Part shown: piece after piece, positions 24,001 through 27,000 of the stretch
Layout of the letters: every line of letters begins with the position of its first letter
Numbering within the stretch: the stretch's first letter is position 1
From: Nocardia albiluteola
GTDB lineage: Bacteria > Actinomycetota > Actinomycetes > Mycobacteriales > Mycobacteriaceae
Direction: 5' to 3'
Length of the DNA: 64,000 nucleotides
NCBI RefSeq assembly: GCF_018860155.1
Contig: NZ_JAHKNI010000010.1
Location: 248,001-312,000, forward strand
The notes under the pieces: model-generated
The model's input: the letters and a program-made list of their open reading frames with translations, nothing else
What the model was told of the DNA's origin: nothing
The model's database searches: none
Program-made: the position numbers and the translations under genes

Positions 24001-27000
24001 GCGCAGCGTCCGGTCGACGTGCCGGACGACACCTACCTCGGCAAACACCTCATCGAAAGCACTCAGCGAGAAATCGATGCATTCGAACGAACCGGCACCA
24101 CCGAACCCCGCGAGTCCCGTGACAACCGGGAAGCCGTCAGCAAACCCACACCCGCCGAACACCGCGAGTACCTGAACAACCTCAGCTCCGAGGAGAAGGC
24201 GGCTCTGGCCGCACCGCTCGCGATTCCGATCGAATCCATTCGCGTCCCCTTCCCCACCGGCCACCGGGGCGCTCTCACCCTCGTCAACGAACTGGGCCAC
24301 CTGGCTCAGCTGCCGATCGCCGGGCGCGTGGCGGCGGATTTGGTTGTCCCGCCGCCCGGTTCGCCCGGGCACGGTCGTCCTTATTACAACCTGGTGATCT
24401 CGGATGACAACCCCATCGTGCTGCCCGAGATCCTGACGGAAGGCTTCGACGAATACCAGCCGGGTACGGATGGCTCGCACGGCACCCTGTCCTGGCACGT
24501 CGCGGAGGAAGTTCGCTTCCTCCACCAGGATGCCGAAAGCGGGGATCATCTCATTCGGGTGCCGCCCGGCACCGAACTTGTCGTCCGGCCCAATCATGGG
24601 CAGTCGTGGCATTGGCTCAAGAAGGCCGGCGACGCTCACTGGGTCATCGCTCCGGACACGGTCCTGCCCGAGCTGCCGACGCTGGTCGACCGGCGCCGGG
24701 AGAAGCTGTACGGCCCGACCGGGCGGCCGCGACCACAGGACGCGCGGCAAGGCGCCGTCGGCGATTGCGCCGTAATCGCCTGGCTCATGGCGAAAGCCCA
24801 CCACGAACCGCAGCTGATCGAGGACATGCTGCTCGACAACGACGACGGCACCGTCTATGTCCGTCTCACCCTCGACGACGACAGCGTGGTGTGGGACCTC
24901 GCCGTGAAGGACCTCGCCGTGACTCCCGGCACCAAAGACGCGCATTTCGCCGGCCACAAGCCGGGGCAACCACTATGGCCCGCCATTATCGAGAAGGCCA
25001 TGGCGAAGCGCTTCGGCGGGCAGAACGGCTACGCCGGGATGACGGGGGGCATTGCCATCGGTCGTCTCGAAACGGCCTTCTACCGCCCCGAACACGGTGC
25101 AATGCCACAACCCTCGCGCATCCTGGTCGACAACACCTTCCTGCATCCACTCCATCTCGACGCCGACACCCTCCAGCGACTCCTGGACGCCGACCCCGAA
25201 TTCCGCTCCGCCGAACCAGGATTCCGCCACGCCATCGCGGAGCTCCTCGACAACCCGCTGCAGCAGATCCAAGACTTGCGCAGGGCCGCGGATGCGGCCA
25301 GCAAAGCCGCCAATCCCCGCGACGCCGAAGCTCGAAAGAGCGCGATGCGCGATTATCTGAGCACCGAGGACCTGCTCGCACCGGCCGGCTTCCGGAAGTA
25401 TCTCGACGAGCAGTTCCCCGGACGATGGGCACCCGAGAAGGACGCCCTGCGGGCATACTTCGACGCGATGTACGGCGGGGCTGTCGAAAAGCGACTCGTA
25501 CCCCAAAAATACCTTTTCGTCGCCGAATGGATCGGCGAGCGGTTCGACCGTGCGCTGCGCGGCGGCACCACGGTCATCCTCGGGACGGGGCTGTTCGACG
25601 GCGACCAAGGCGATTTCACGCTGGTACCGGGCCTGGTCAGTGGTCACGCGTACGCGCTGCTCGCGATCACACGCGACCGGAGCACCCCGGACGGGCTGCT
25701 GCTGGAGAACACGCGCGTCGACAAGTACAGCTACCCCGCCCCGGCCGAGGGCATCGAATATCGCCTTTCCCCCGGCGGACCCCGCCACACCACCGCTCCG
25801 TACCACACCGAACACCGCGAGAATCCGGACGGCACCACGTACCGGGTCGAACATTACGAAGAGCTGGACCACACCGCACACCGCGAGAATCCGGACGGCA
25901 CAGGCGAGGAGCCGGAACGCACGACACACCGCATCGAATATCGCACCGCGCCGGACCAGACCGAATACCGCACCGATCATCGCGAAGACCCGGACGGCAT
26001 CAAGTACCGCACCGAATACCGCCGGGTCCCCGGCGACTCCAAGTTCCGCATTCAATCGCAATCACGCGAGGATCCGGACGGGACCACCTATCGCATGTCT
26101 CCCACCGGAGAACACCGGCACGTTCGCTACCGCAACGGCGCGGAGCAGTGGGTGACGGCCGAAGCCAGAATCTGGCAAACGCCCGAGGGCCACCAACTCT
26201 GGACCTTCCAGCGCCGCGCGCAGCAGCTGTGGAAACTCGCGGACGGTACGGAATTGGATGCCCCCGACGACACCCGCGCCCCGCCCGACGCCACCATCCC
26301 CGAACGGGGCGGCATCATCTTCGTGGGTATCGAGCACCTCCCGAAGTTCGACTCCATCTGGATCGCCGGCCCCGGCGCACACGCCCTCTACGGACCCGGA
26401 CCCTCCACCGCGCCCCAATCGTCCGTACTCCGCGCACCACCGGCTCGCGACGATGCGGACACTCGAACGGCTACCGTCGCTGTGGGTTTCGAGACGTTCG
26501 AGTTGTCTCCGGAGCTTTTCCGAGCGCCCAATGATCCCGGGCTCGCCGGTCTTCCCCGCACCTCGAGCATCGATCTGCTCGACAGCGACGGACGGGTGCG
26601 GGTGACCGTTGCCGCCGACGGGTTCATCGTGCACTACCGTCCTGCGGGTGGCGCGGAGGTTCAGCTACCCGGCCCCCCGCTCGGCAGTGACGATGCGCTG
26701 CAACTGATTCGTGACCGCATCCACACGCACAACGTCATCGAAATACAAGGGCACCGCCCCTTGTCGCCGGCAGATGGTGAAAGTGGTCCGGAGTCGGCCG
26801 GAGAAACCTCTCGCCACATCGAAGTGTTCCAAGGCCCCGTCGACATGTTCCCGGCATACTTCGCATCGGGTGCGATGGCCGGCAATTACCCACTCCGCAC
26901 TCGCTTCTATCTGCGCGACAACCGGGGGAGACTGCGCCTCACCGTCGTCGGCGGCGACGGCCTGGTGCTCACCCCCCATTACCAGTTCGTCGGTAACCCG